From: Anoplolepis gracilipes
Lineage: Eukaryota > Arthropoda > Insecta > Hymenoptera > Formicidae
Direction: 5' to 3'
NCBI RefSeq assembly: GCF_047496725.1
Contig: NC_132970.1
Span: 11,290,501 to 11,354,500, forward strand
DNA: 64,000 nt
Shown in pieces: positions 1 to 12,500 of the stretch. The translations under genes and the position numbers were made by a program. Positions within the stretch are counted from its first letter, which is position 1. Each line of letters begins with the position of its first letter. The notes beneath the pieces are model-generated. The model searched no databases. It was given only the letters and a program-made list of their open reading frames with translations, and was not told the DNA's origin.

Positions 1-283
1 CGAGGGTATTTTGTCTCTCCACGATATCGTTGGCAGCGTCAATTTCTTGATCGTACACGAGTCCCTTACCGGATTTGGCACTCCTGTCATCGGTATTACT
101 TTTCACAAGGCTCACTCCGTTCACAAGCTCAAGTTTATCCTTGGCGAAGAATTCTTTAGCAGTTCTGTAGAGGGTCTTCTGCACGCAGGATATGCTGTCT
201 TGCTTGAGGCATTCGTCGATGCTCTGTCCGGCAGTTAGGACGACCGCGGTTGTCAAAATCAACAGCTTCTTCAGCATCTGCAT
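1..283 (-). CDS. Osiris family protein, N-terminal part (cut by window edge)
   Basis: Reading leftward from the ATG at 283 gives an uninterrupted frame to base 1. It starts with a hydrophobic signal peptide (MQMLKKLLILTTAVVLTAG), then a cysteine pair (DECLKQDSISC), then LYRTAKEFFAKDKLELVNGVSLVKS. This matches the opening of Osiris proteins: signal peptide, two-cysteine region, then a conserved block ending in a VSLVKS-like motif. Osiris proteins are secretory-pathway or endosomal membrane proteins of cuticle-making epidermis. The hydrophobic segment and tail lie outside the window. By position next to the Osi7-like gene it may be Osi8, but that is inference. No acceptor is visible just before the ATG, so the signal-peptide exon may be the first exon. 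A TATATA-like string at about 577-583 is a weak promoter candidate. Confidence 0.9.
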   Translation of the reverse strand, partial: MQMLKKLLILTTAVVLTAGQSIDECLKQDSISCVQKTLYRTAKEFFAKDKLELVNGVSLVKSNTDDRSAKSGKGLVYDQEIDAANDIVERQNTL

Positions 284-1718
284 GACTGCGTGCGAGAAAT
301 TCCACAAAACGGGATGAAGATGAGCACTAGATCGCGGCACGACGCGTTCGATGGATCTACGTTTAGAATCTCCCTTTTCCGAAAGCCGTTCCGTGCGTAG
401 TGAAATTTCGTGTGGTCCATCGGACAATCTCTTTAGCTTATATTTGGCGGACCCCTCCTCTACCGTCTCCACCGTTGTGACCGCCCCACTGCCTCTTTTT
501 TTCTGTCCATTTGACGTGCGTGAATGCGTGAGCATCGCGTGCGTCGCGTATCCATTTAACCGGCACACAACCAATGTATATAGATGTGTTGGTTCAATGG
601 ACGATAGGTCTATACCTATGACGAGGTTCGACCACGCCGCCAACCGCGACGCGACCTGCGACCTACCTACGGCAGAGCAAATAGAGGCCGGGTGTATAGG
701 AGTTGTGAGGGACAACGCCTTGAACGCTAGTAAAAACGCTTTCTTTCAATAACGTACTTCTTAAGCATACGGGACTAACTTTGCATTGCACAGGATATGC
801 AATTTTTCATTGAATACACTTTGAATATCCGACCAAAAATGCGAGTATGTGTGGGGTAATAAAACAGAAACTTCTATCTCAAAGAACTCTAATGTTGTAA
901 CGCGGTTGGGTTGTAAATGATAGAATAAAGCACATTAACCATACGATATTTCCATTTTCATATTTATAACTGTGTGAACTGCACTTTATTTATCACTTAA
1001 ATTTAACACTTTAATATAACTTGATTTTAATAATAATAAATTTAATAATACTTCTCAGAGAAATTCTATTTTAGAATAAGTGAAAATTGCAGCTGATACG
1101 ATTGACTTTATATATTTTCGATAATAAAGTTTTCTTCTTCTCATAAAACAGATAATTTATTTATATGTTCCTTAAATCTTATGACATAATATAATTGGTT
1201 TAATGTAATCTTACACAGGTGTTACAAAAAAAAAAAACTATAAATTATTAATGTCCGTGAGACAGACTTATTTTTGGTCGGATTTGACAATATTTTCGCT
1301 TGTCCTGATTACTTTACATACTTCGGTATGCAAAATCTAAAAACGGATGGGACCCGAATTTCAAGAATGTGTTAAATCTCATGTAAACACACTCTCGAGA
1401 AATCGGCGTTTCAGCGATTTTAAATTCCAGCCTTAATACTAACCGACTTTGAATACATGTCAACGTGTATTTTTTTCTCCATTTTGGTATTTATTATCAT
1501 ATTCAATGAAAGACAATAAAAGACTTGATGGGAAAGGATCGTTCGGTGTATTCGTTTTAAGCGAATGTTACTACAACTGGATAGAAAGCGTAGATAAATT
1601 AACATTTAAAGAACCAGTTGCAAAGAACACGTGGCAATAATGCATACACTATAATTTCTACAAATAGCAATAAACTGTATTTAATTAACTCATGTTACAG
1701 CCTTTCGCATTGCGTACG

Positions 1719-1749
<31 letters not shown>

Positions 1750-2636
1750 AAAAAGGAAAAGGAATCATGATGAACGAAATAATTATACATAAATGATCAA
1801 GCGCGACCTCAACGCGTCTGATTAAATCCCACACTCTTACTACTGAAAACCTCATTCGCCTCAGGTAAATCAAGAATACGAAACTCGTATCGTATCTACA
1901 AGCGAGTAACGAGCGATAACTTAAGTAGCTCAACTAGATTCGCCGTCAATTCGAAACGACAATCGTCATCACAGTTCAAGGAGAAAAGCCTTGAAATTAT
2001 CGTACTCTCCTCGTATAGATAATAATAGAGCCTCCGTAGCTAGATTACCGTACGATGCGAATACGAGGCACAATCCTGGCATGAATGACCAGACAACTGG
2101 TATAGATCAAATTCAAACATCCCGGATCCGACCTTCATCGCGGACACCACTTTCTTCTCTGACCCTGCGACTCTCACGAACCACGCCACTGGATAACACC
2201 TCTCTTGTCGTTTTCATTCCGTTCCTCCCGACCTACCGACTGGAAGGTGCGAAACGGACACGCAACAATCAAGGAAATCTTTGTATTCAGCGAACGGCGT
2301 GAGGTCAAATTTTAAGAAAGTGAAATCACGTAGGTGGTCTGCGACTAAAACTATCCAAGTATCTAACAAGGATGTATACAGCGTTTTATTTACACATCGG
2401 AGAACTGTTGATTATAATATAATATACAGGTTTTTTTTTACTTTGAAAATATTATATGATTATATAAGTGTTTTTTGTGCAGTGTTTTTTCTCCTTATAT
2501 ACTATTTATAGTTTTTCTATTTTTAACAAACCGTTGAATGTATGCGACTCAAAAAATAAATGTGAAACATTTTTTACAAACGTTTGGAAAAACTAACGCT
2601 TTTTACATAAAAAAAAAATATATATATATATATCAT

Positions 2637-2888
2637 TATAAAGAAAAAAAAATATATAGAGGATATAACTTTGATTATAATTTTATAAAAAATGAAAATA
2701 TAAAGATATAAGAATAATTATGATTCATAGACGTATAATGAATAGACTGCGTGTTAAAAAGAAAATTGTTATAAAGAAAAAAAAATATATAGAGGATATA
2801 ACTTTGATTATAATTTTATAAAAAATGAAAATATAAAGATATAAGAATAATTATGATTCATAGACGTATAATGAATAGACTGCGTGTT
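2637..2888. repeat. Tandem duplication, 119-bp unit, period 133
   Basis: The stretch starting tataaagaaaaa at 2637 and ending gactgcgtgtt at 2755 recurs almost unchanged at 2770-2888. Fourteen bases separate the copies. The near identity suggests a recent duplication. Confidence 0.9.
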
Positions 2889-4531
2889 TGGTTGTAAAAG
2901 TGTACAAACTTTAGAAAGAGAAAGATGCTTTGAACATCAATGCTCTCTTTGTCTAACAATGCTAGAGTGGGGATAAAAGTAGGGGATAGAAGTAGAAATT
3001 TAATAATGGCCGCGGTTTTAACAGTTTGTGAGACAGTCATAGACAGTATCGTGACATATGTATATAATTAAAAATTTTTAACATTAACCTATTAACCTAT
3101 GAACCTATTAACTAATGATTTATTTACAGTAGCAGAGCATGCTTTCGACTAAGCACCGTTGATGAACCATAGAAGCACTCAATTGGTTCAAATTTTGTTA
3201 AAAAAATATTTTTTTTTCTTTATTATACTGCTTCGAGAAATACTAAAATTGAACGAATCCGCTCGAAATACACAAAACTTGTTTTATTTAAGAATCAATA
3301 ACAAATAAAATTTATATTTACCCTTGAAGAATCTTTATTTTTCTGATTTAGATTACGTTTCAAGACGTCCTCTTCAAAGAAAATTTTATTGGATATTAGC
3401 GTTATTAGACGAGGATAAAAAGGAGCTCACAGCATCTTTCTCTTTTTAAAGTTTGTACATCCTTAAAACTGAAAACAAAGGCCTTGCGCAGTTTATTTAT
3501 TATACGTCTGATATGTTATAATTACACAACTTTCCGTAAAAAAACTTTTGTAAAATTTGCTTTTCTTTCATTATTTATATAGTACACATTACATCCGTTA
3601 TTTTCCTTCATCATTTATATATTCGATAAAATGTGATTATTCAAGATAGAAAAGAGGAAGTGAAAGAACTCTGTGTACATTATGCTTTATTATGTGTCCA
3701 TTCTCTGCTGTTATTAAAAGTCACACACGCGTTTCATTGTTAGTTCACATACATAATTATTACGAAGTAACGAAGAAGCAATTCTCGTCTTAAACTCGGC
3801 CGATGATTCTTCTCATCTTAAGAAGGGATTGAATGAAAAGCAAGTTAAATATAAGCAATAACAGCAGTTCCCATTCCCGACCTTACGTCAGTGCTCATTC
3901 ATCTTTTCTCGGTCATTGGGTAGCGCTCAGAATCCTTTCGTCGATCCTTCACTCCCATCAGAAGAGCAAGCCTTAAAAAGTAAAACCAAAGTTTCTCCTT
4001 TACGCTCAACGATAGCGACGATCGTTAAGCTACGGGTACGCCTATGGCGGTAAAATCACTATGCTTTACACGAGGAATAACTACATTGCAGATCAAACGT
4101 ATGATTTTGCTCAGTGAAACGCGAATTAAAAACGAATATTTCCGTTAAATGGATTACGCGCTAACTCTCGCTCTTGTCATGTAGATTGTTATTAACATGT
4201 TACACAGATTAAATCAATGTAAGATAACAAGCGAGAAAAGAGGAACTGTTATTGTAATTTTTATAGATGTATACCGCATCGCAAGTTTATCAAATACTAA
4301 CGTGCTAAATATATGTAAAATGTATATGTATACGTATATAAGACAGCGACATATTGTAGTATGTGGATAATTATATACATTTTTTATCCTATAAATATAT
4401 ATATAAATGTATACAGCTTTTAATAACTATAATTGTTTTAATATTATACATATAAATATTAATTTCATTATAAAAGTAAAATTGATACAGAGAATTGAAT
4501 AGACAAACTGTATTAAATTTAGATAGATCTT

Positions 4532-4798
<267 letters not shown>

Positions 4799-7700
4799 GC
4801 TTATATACCAACTTAATTTGTTAATTAATTTTTTTAACGAAATTAATATTTATATGTATAATATTAAAATAATTATTAGAATACATAAAATAATTCTTAA
4901 AGTTAAATTATATTTAATTAATGATATTTAATAAAAAATTTGAATATTATCAGTTTTAATTTTATGCCAAAGATATTCGGCAACTTTCGAACGGTATTTT
5001 TCCAGACAAATATGCTAATGGGTTAAAATGTTCTCACGGTATCTAGAATTCAGTGAACGAATACAGAGCTACTTAAAAAGCGTATCATTAAGGCAATAAA
5101 TATTCATAAAAGTGCACACAATTGTTACTTGCCCTATATTGAAAAAGGACTACATAGCGGTTTTTTCGATATTCTAGCCTTCAAACTCTTGTCAGAAACT
5201 GGTTTAATGTCTCTCAATGAACTGTGCTAGGAATTTCTGATGCAATGTTCGATTAATTCTACGATCCTCGCAGGCCATCGACATGCGTACGACCTGAAAA
5301 TTCGACCGGTAGCCGAAGCAACTCGAATTTGAATTTTAAATTTCCTTACGAGAGGTTCGTAATGAGCGTGGAATGTAACGGGGTACTCTTCCGCGCCCAA
5401 CTGGTTCTTCTCATCTATGGACCATAACGCGGTTCGTGTGCCAGAAAACGCGACATTAACCCTTGCAATACTAAACATACATTGTAACGCAATGTACTAT
5501 TCAAATGAACTACATATTTATCATGTTGATAGAAAGAAATTGCATTTACATTAATGATTAATAATATTATAATATTATTAATGATAGACAAAAGAAACTA
5601 TATTTAAATTACTTATATTTAATTAAATATATATTAAATAATTAATAATTTATCAAGAAAAATAGAGAACAAAAGAAAATTAAACCGTTAAAGTAATAAC
5701 AAATACGTTGCCCGTTTATTCTTCGCAGAGACTCATTAAAGATATCAAAAGGAATCAAAGAAAAAGTAATGAATCATTCGCTCTTTCATTAATCATCGTG
5801 CTCAGAATAATTACGATTCATTACAACTTTCATTATTAGATATAATAAAGTGGACAATATTCAATTATTTATGCGTATAATACAGTACCTTTTCGTCATG
5901 AAAGTAGCATCTTATGCAAAAAAAAAAAAAAAAAAAAAGAAAACTAAATGCGATATACCCAATTACATTTTTGATAACAGAATATTTTGTAAAACATTCG
6001 GTAATCTTATAACGCAACGAATTGTCAATAAATGCTCTCGCATTTTACATAAACGGAGTTGCAGCAAGCTGCATCGCAGACTGCGCTAGCGACCGGCTCC
6101 GTTCGAGACTGCATCGCCGTCTGAGCTGCTTTCAATGCGGCTCTCCAGGTTTTATGATATTCGAAACGTAAAAAAGGAAACGATCGGTATGTATGCCAGT
6201 GGGTCTTATAGCCGGAGCTCTTTCCGTCCCCTTCCACGTGGAGAAAGAAGGAGCCAAGAGAAGTTGCAGTGGGAGGAATCCGACGCGGAGAAGGCACAGG
6301 ACGGAGAGATGCACAGAAAGAAAGAAAGAACTGTTCCTCTTACATCTCGCCGTCTCGCGCTCAGCTGAACCTTCCTTCCATTAAGTACGACTCTTCTTTA
6401 CCTCTTTCTCTCTCGGTGTTTTTCTTTCATCAAGCCCTTCGCTCTGGGCCGAGATTCACACACGCATCCGAGGGAAACGCTGCGAATAAAAAAAGGATGC
6501 CGATTTGAATCCTAGACATATTTTCGCAATAAGAAATTTTGTTTTGAGAAATTAAAAAATAATTTTTTTATACATTAATAATTGCTGTTTAAAACGAATT
6601 TAGATCTCTCATAAAATACCTGAATGTATATATGAAATGCATGATTGTGAACGTCAGCCGCGTATCATTAATCGAATTTTTTTGCGGCGCGATATCCGTG
6701 ATGTGTCTTAGAAGGCACACACTTAACTTTCGGCGTGCACGCTCTCTATCGCCGTTAATCCACTTAAGTGAGATCCGCGCGAACTATTATTAGCGTTGTA
6801 ACGAACGTTAGTTGGGTAAACGCGCATCCATACACAGGTGAATATGCAACATGCGACACGGCAGGTCGCTGACACACTTTCCTCATTGGCTCGATTCGTT
6901 ACCTCGTTCCTGCGATTTTCCAATGTTCCGTGTACGATCAAACGGGAAACATCGTGTCGACCGGCTCGACTTCAGCAAACCGTATCGTTTCATTTTTAAG
7001 TCTATTATTTTAAATGCCTTATTAATTCCCGGTAATAACGACGTTACGCATGCTCGTTTGAAAACCATGCACTAAATACTGCCTTCGTTTAAGCCGATTT
7101 CATGGTTTATTATTTTAGACCCTTTCTTTTTTTACTTCTTTCTATATTAAAATATTATTAATTATCATGTCATTAATAATATCATCCCGAAAAACATGAT
7201 TAATCTTGCCTCAAAAATCGAGATGGTAATAAATGCAAACACGTTATTTCATATATTCCAAACACGTATGCTTTTATTAATATGTGTCGCACACAACAAT
7301 AAATAAACACGTGTGTAAAAAAATAAATAAAATAAATAAAAAATCCAACAACATACTTTGGTTTCTTCGGTGCGTCTTTGTGATATTTCACTGAGAATCC
7401 TGTCAAAAGTAATAGACCAATAGAGATCGATTATCGCATTTCTCGCGAGTAAACATTTGTTAAACATCACTTTCTAATATAACTGTCAATTAGTCTCTCT
7501 TCGTCACTGTCGTCTTGTCGATGTCACTGTCACTAATATCTTCTCACGTCACGTCGCTGGTCAATTTTCCGTGCTTATTAACCCTCCTACGTGATTAACG
7601 TTTACAGTTTTATAGCCAAGAAGATATGAAAGAGCCACGTTGAAAAAAGCATACGTTGAGTTAAATGAATGAAAAATGATGATGAAGGGATAATGATGAT

Positions 7701-7861
7701 GTGACTGAAATGCAAATTACATGAACACAACGCGCCACTGTCAACGTGATATGTCTAGCTGTGTCTATCTGAATAAATAGCTATAATAATACGGTAGAAG
7801 AGTTAAGAAGCTCGATAATCAATTCAATTTTGTGATTAAAACACTGGAATTAGCAAAGGTA

Positions 7862-9251
7862 TCAAGATGTTCGCAAGTTAGCGTAAAGATTAGCGTATCC
7901 TCTGTAAGGCAACTGTGTGGAATCGTCGTCTCCAATTGATCTCTTCTTGCGATGATGATGACCAACTTCTTGCGCGTAAACGACATGGTGACCACCGTGA
8001 TCTTCACCGCCACTCGCTAGTTTTTTCACGGCTATGATTAGTGACAGCATCAAAGCCATGGCCGAAACCATCAACGCTTTCATGGCCAAAAGACCCAACG
8101 CGCCAAAGCCCATAGCGGCCATCATCTTACCTGGATAAATTTGAAAAAAATAGATGTTAAATTAATGGGGAATTTAAGTTATAATAGAACATAACGTAAG
8201 ATTATATCGAAACGATTGTATAGTAAAACGTAATAATTATGATATGCGTAATAATAATAATTAATATGCGTAAACGTGCCTTAAATAAGAAACTTAATTA
8301 TATCTTGATCATATTAAATAAACTTATTAAAAATTGTATTTTGACAATATTGATATAAAAATTGGCAAAATATAACGTATATATATTTATATTTTTTTAA
8401 AGAATATAATAAATATATATAAAAAAAAAAATATATATATAAATCAAATACAATAATTAAATAATCATTATGCGGAATCTTTTAACAAAATGTACAAAAT
8501 ATTTACATAAAATTGATCGTGTTATTTAATATGCAGACACGTAAATGATATGTAACAATCGATTTCGCATAATCATCTCTTTATGTAATGCTAATCACAG
8601 TTGTGAATGCTTACCCATCATAAGAGCCATTATTAAGATTCCGCCGCCGCCGCCTTTCTTTCCACCTTTGCCGCCACCAAAACCACCACCGCCGCCGCCA
8701 AAACCACCTCCCTCCTTTCTCGCTGTAAAATATAAATTTTCAGCAATCGTCACAAAATTCTCACGACATATTATTGGTGTTGTTCTAACTAGAAATTACC
8801 AACCTTCAAAATCAGAAGGCAAGCTCTCCTTCAATGCAGTCTCCATATTCGGAGGGAACAAAGACGGCAGCTTGATTCTGAGTTCTCTACCTTCCAGAAA
8901 CTGCACGAAGGGCCCAAGGCCTCCGAAGCCCTTCAACACTCTGGATTTTCGGAAAGAACCCGGTACCTCGACCAAGGATACGCCGTCGAATAACTCGATG
9001 TTTCGTTCCTTGATGGTGTTCTCCAATAACTGCTGTACGATCTTTCGAACGATTCGCACTCCATGACAAGAAAGCGACGCGTTCTTCGAATCGTCGGTCA
9101 CGCACGACGTTGAGAATCCTGTCCACTCGTCCTTCGCGTTTTCCGTAGTGGCGGCGTCAATCGTATTGACAATCCACAACGCGTAAATCACCAACGTCAG
9201 ACAGATGTGCAAACGTCGACGACCGATTGCCGGCATGCCTAACCGAAGCAT
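7862..9251 (-). CDS. Osi7: Osiris family protein, Osi7-like (3 exons, 274 aa)
   Basis: Coding exons are 9251-8804, 8722-8615 and 8130-7862. All junctions are GT/AG and in phase; the sum is 825 nt. Residues about 11-34 form a signal peptide. A cysteine pair sits at 50 and 62, followed by the conserved ELFDGVSLVEV block. Exon 2 is almost all glycine and lysine (residues 150-178). A long hydrophobic, Met- and Ala-rich segment (about 178-220) is the membrane region of DUF1676 proteins. The tail has His clusters, a dibasic RKKR (246-249) and QLPYRGY (258-264), the variant of the family's AQxLAYxGY motif. I assign Osi7 from memory of its Gly-rich linker and LPYRGY tail and from its place beside the Osi6-like gene, so the number is tentative. 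In Drosophila, Osi7 is needed in cuticle nanostructure formation and vesicle traffic. A TATA box lies about 200 bp upstream. Confidence 0.9.
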
Positions 9252-9451
9252 CGTTTCGCCCGGAAACGAATGTCACCTAACGAAATGTCTGGGCTCGCCG
9301 TCGAGACCACTGGAGGATCCTCTCCCTTTCGCGTCGTAAGACCGCCGTGCGGAAAACAAATGGTTAAAGGGAATCCCGCGTGTAATACCGTGAAGCTGTG
9401 GAACCTACGGCGGAGGTTCGAATGCTGCAATGTAAGTGCTTGCAATTCCCA

Positions 9452-9459
9452 TTTATATA
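9452..9459 (-). promoter_or_regulatory. TATA box of the Osi7-like gene
   Basis: TATATAAA on the minus strand, 200 bp upstream of the ATG at 9251. It predicts a start near 9428 and an unspliced leader of about 175 nt. No acceptor is visible before the ATG, which fits. I see no clear TCAGT initiator at the expected spot. Confidence 0.5.
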
Positions 9460-9559
9460 GATCTACTTGACGGTCGGTGATTGTACTAAGAAAAAAGCAA
9501 GGAGAGCATCGGTACGGTGGCTGCCGTTCTCTGCTCTTGCTGTGCATAAGCCGGTAATT

Positions 9560-12500
9560 TTTCGTTCACCTAGACGTCGGTCTCTTCGACGATTCGTTTA
9601 ATTCTTATTTCCGACGTGTTTCAGAGCGTTACGGCGAGGTCGGCTCGCGAGAGCGAGGCTCGACAATCATCATCGACGCGAACGACGCCTTTTCACGCCT
9701 TCCCTCCCCTCCGTCTCTCGCAGCCAGTCCGTGCAACCAGACGTAATCCTGACGAGCTTAGAGCATGATCTGCCATTCTAGATCACATACTATCGCCTCC
9801 CGGATCATTCGATACCGCGCCTCTCCTCCGGTTCGCCATCCTTTCTCTTCTTCCGTGCTTTAGTGGAGCGGAAGAGATTCGTGCCGATTTCGAATCGTGA
9901 TTACATCCCCGTACGCAAGGAGCGTTTCGCATAAATAATACACGCAAGCATACATGATATTCAAGAAACCAACGTAGAATTTTACGCATTTCTATTGTCG
10001 ATAGCCAATTATTGCCGATCTTTATTCCGATAGGTAGATCATGTCAATATACACGGGACAACAAGCGGATCAACCTCTTACCATGCCGAAGAATGTGAGA
10101 AATGCAAATGTGCATGGAGGGAGGGGGAAAAGGAAGGGACAGAGTCTGTGAAGAAAACGAGAAAGAGATAGAAACATTGAGGAAGGAAAAAGAAGAGATG
10201 ATTTAATCTACAAATCTAGTTCATCTCATGCCTTTCTCTTCTGTTCCACTTCCCCTCGCACTACTCGATACTACCAATATATACGTAGTAGAGGCTGGTA
10301 GGTATAACTACAGCCGATTCGAAATCATTCTTCCGTTCTTCAGGACGACTCGATCGCATACGGACGATCAACCATTTTCCAGCTTCAGCGTAGCTCGCGT
10401 AACTCCAAAGGTCGCTCGAAATTTAATCGATTAAAATTAGTCCTCGGAACGAGCAATCGTGTACTCTATCGCCTGTATATTTTTCAAGTACACACGTGGC
10501 ATGATAGTTTTAATTAGTGTACACACTAAGCTATGCTCTGTTTATTTTAAAGCGCGAGGATTTACAACCATACGTACATTGTATTTCGCTCCATTCATAA
10601 GAGATTGAGGTTTATTGCAAATTTTTCTTCCGATAAACAATCACATTAAGGATGTAAGAGGTCATATCAAAGATCGTGTTATTGTGACGTTATCATATTA
10701 CGAGATTTTCACACTAGACGTTAGCTTAAAGGGAAAACTACACCATTACACTTTTGTTTTATCAACTCATTATTCTTTATTTTCTTAAAATATATTTGAT
10801 AAAATAGCAATTAAATTAAAAACGTTTTAAAAATTTGAGCAACCTTTTCCTTTGTAAATTAATGTAGTAAATTTCTAAATTAAAATACACAATTATAAAT
10901 GAAAAATACTACCAATATCAATTAATGCAGTTAATTTAATTAGGTATGATAATCGTAAGTACATACAATAAGAATATTTTGTAATAATCTTTTGTTGATA
11001 TAAAATGAGAATAATTTGTAAATAATGATTAGTAAAATTTTACTGCTTTAATAAAGTAACATTAGTAGAATTTAACATTATTTTAAAAATTGTAAATTAG
11101 GAAGCTATTTGTCATTTTAAAAGCAAAATTTATAAAATAAGTCGACATCAGGCGACAACAGGTTTGTAATAAAATTTATTAATTTTTATCATTGTGTTTT
11201 GATATTAATTTTTCCAGCCTGTAAGTAAAATTGCGTTTCAAATAAACAAGAATCCAGGTTACTGGCAGTGATCGACCTACATATCAGAAATCAACGGTTA
11301 ATTCCAGATCCGTCATTTGTTTTCTTCTTTTTCCGATAACGATAGTGTTAATCATTTGCCTGATACATAGTGTACGATTAAAATCTACAAATAAAAAAAT
11401 TAGTAATGATAGTAGTCATAATTAAATCAAATTTGAAAACATATTTATTAGTAAATACCAGAGCGATATCCGTGTACGAACGAGGTTTTGGACACACCAA
11501 ACTATAATTTCTTTCTCCGCAACACACGTGTGTGCACAAGAACGTTTTTCGGAAATAAAATTAAAGAAAATGAAGAAATTGGGTCAAATCCGTATCGGAT
11601 CCCTCGTATGTCGGAAATCGAAAGTCGATTTCCTGAACGGTACAAGATAAACGATTTTCTCTTTCTGCCACACCATGTCTCTTCTCTTGCGGATATCTTC
11701 CTTCTGATCCTTATGGATCAGGATGGAGAAAGCGGACGTAGGAAAGGAGGCCAACTTGTTTGAATGAGAAATGTTTGGTGTATCACGTGATCCATACAAT
11801 TTCCCTTGGATCCGGTAGACGCTCATCTCCTCTTCAAACAAAATTCTTCATATTCTTATTTAAATATATAAATATATAAATAATACAGATACTATTTATA
11901 GATACGTATATGTGTGTGTGTGTATGTATTTTGTACATACTACAAGAATGTTGAATATATGACAAGAATAGTATAATTGTACAATAAAATTTTTATAATA
12001 ACTTTTTTATTATTCTATATATATTTATATAAGAATAAGAGTTTTTGCGATTTCACCCAGACAATTTATTTCGTTAGTTTTACGGTAAAATAAAATTGCA
12101 AGTGTATAGAAAACAATTCAATGACCGAGATATTTAACATATAATAATTTAACAAGAGTTGTAAAAATATGATAGCCGATAAAAAAGTTTTATTGCACAT
12201 TCATAATATCTTGTCGTACATTCAATATTCTTTTAGTATGTTATTTTTATATAATATTTTTTCTATTATATTTTTAAATTGTCATATATATATATATATA
12301 TATAATATACAAATATATAAAAACAAAATGATCGCTATATTATATTGTACATATTAAAAGAATGTTGAAAAAATGTACGACAAGATGTTATGAAAACTTG
12401 CAGTAATATGACTCGCACAATGTATTGTAGATGTATATTACACCATATACAATAAGCTGGTTAATATAATCGCACGTCTGGCGCTAAAGTCCCGCTAAGA

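Noticed and set aside
351..752. 133-codon plus-strand open frame
   Set aside because: No domain, signal or splice partner. It overlaps the likely promoter of the left-edge Osiris gene on the other strand.
8545..9066. 173-codon plus-strand open frame rich in Pro
   Set aside because: It is antisense to the Gly-rich exon and exon 1 of the Osi7-like gene, whose frame, splice sites and motifs are convincing.
11488..11841. Overlapping open frames on both strands
   Set aside because: Low-information sequence with no domain, signal peptide or splice support.
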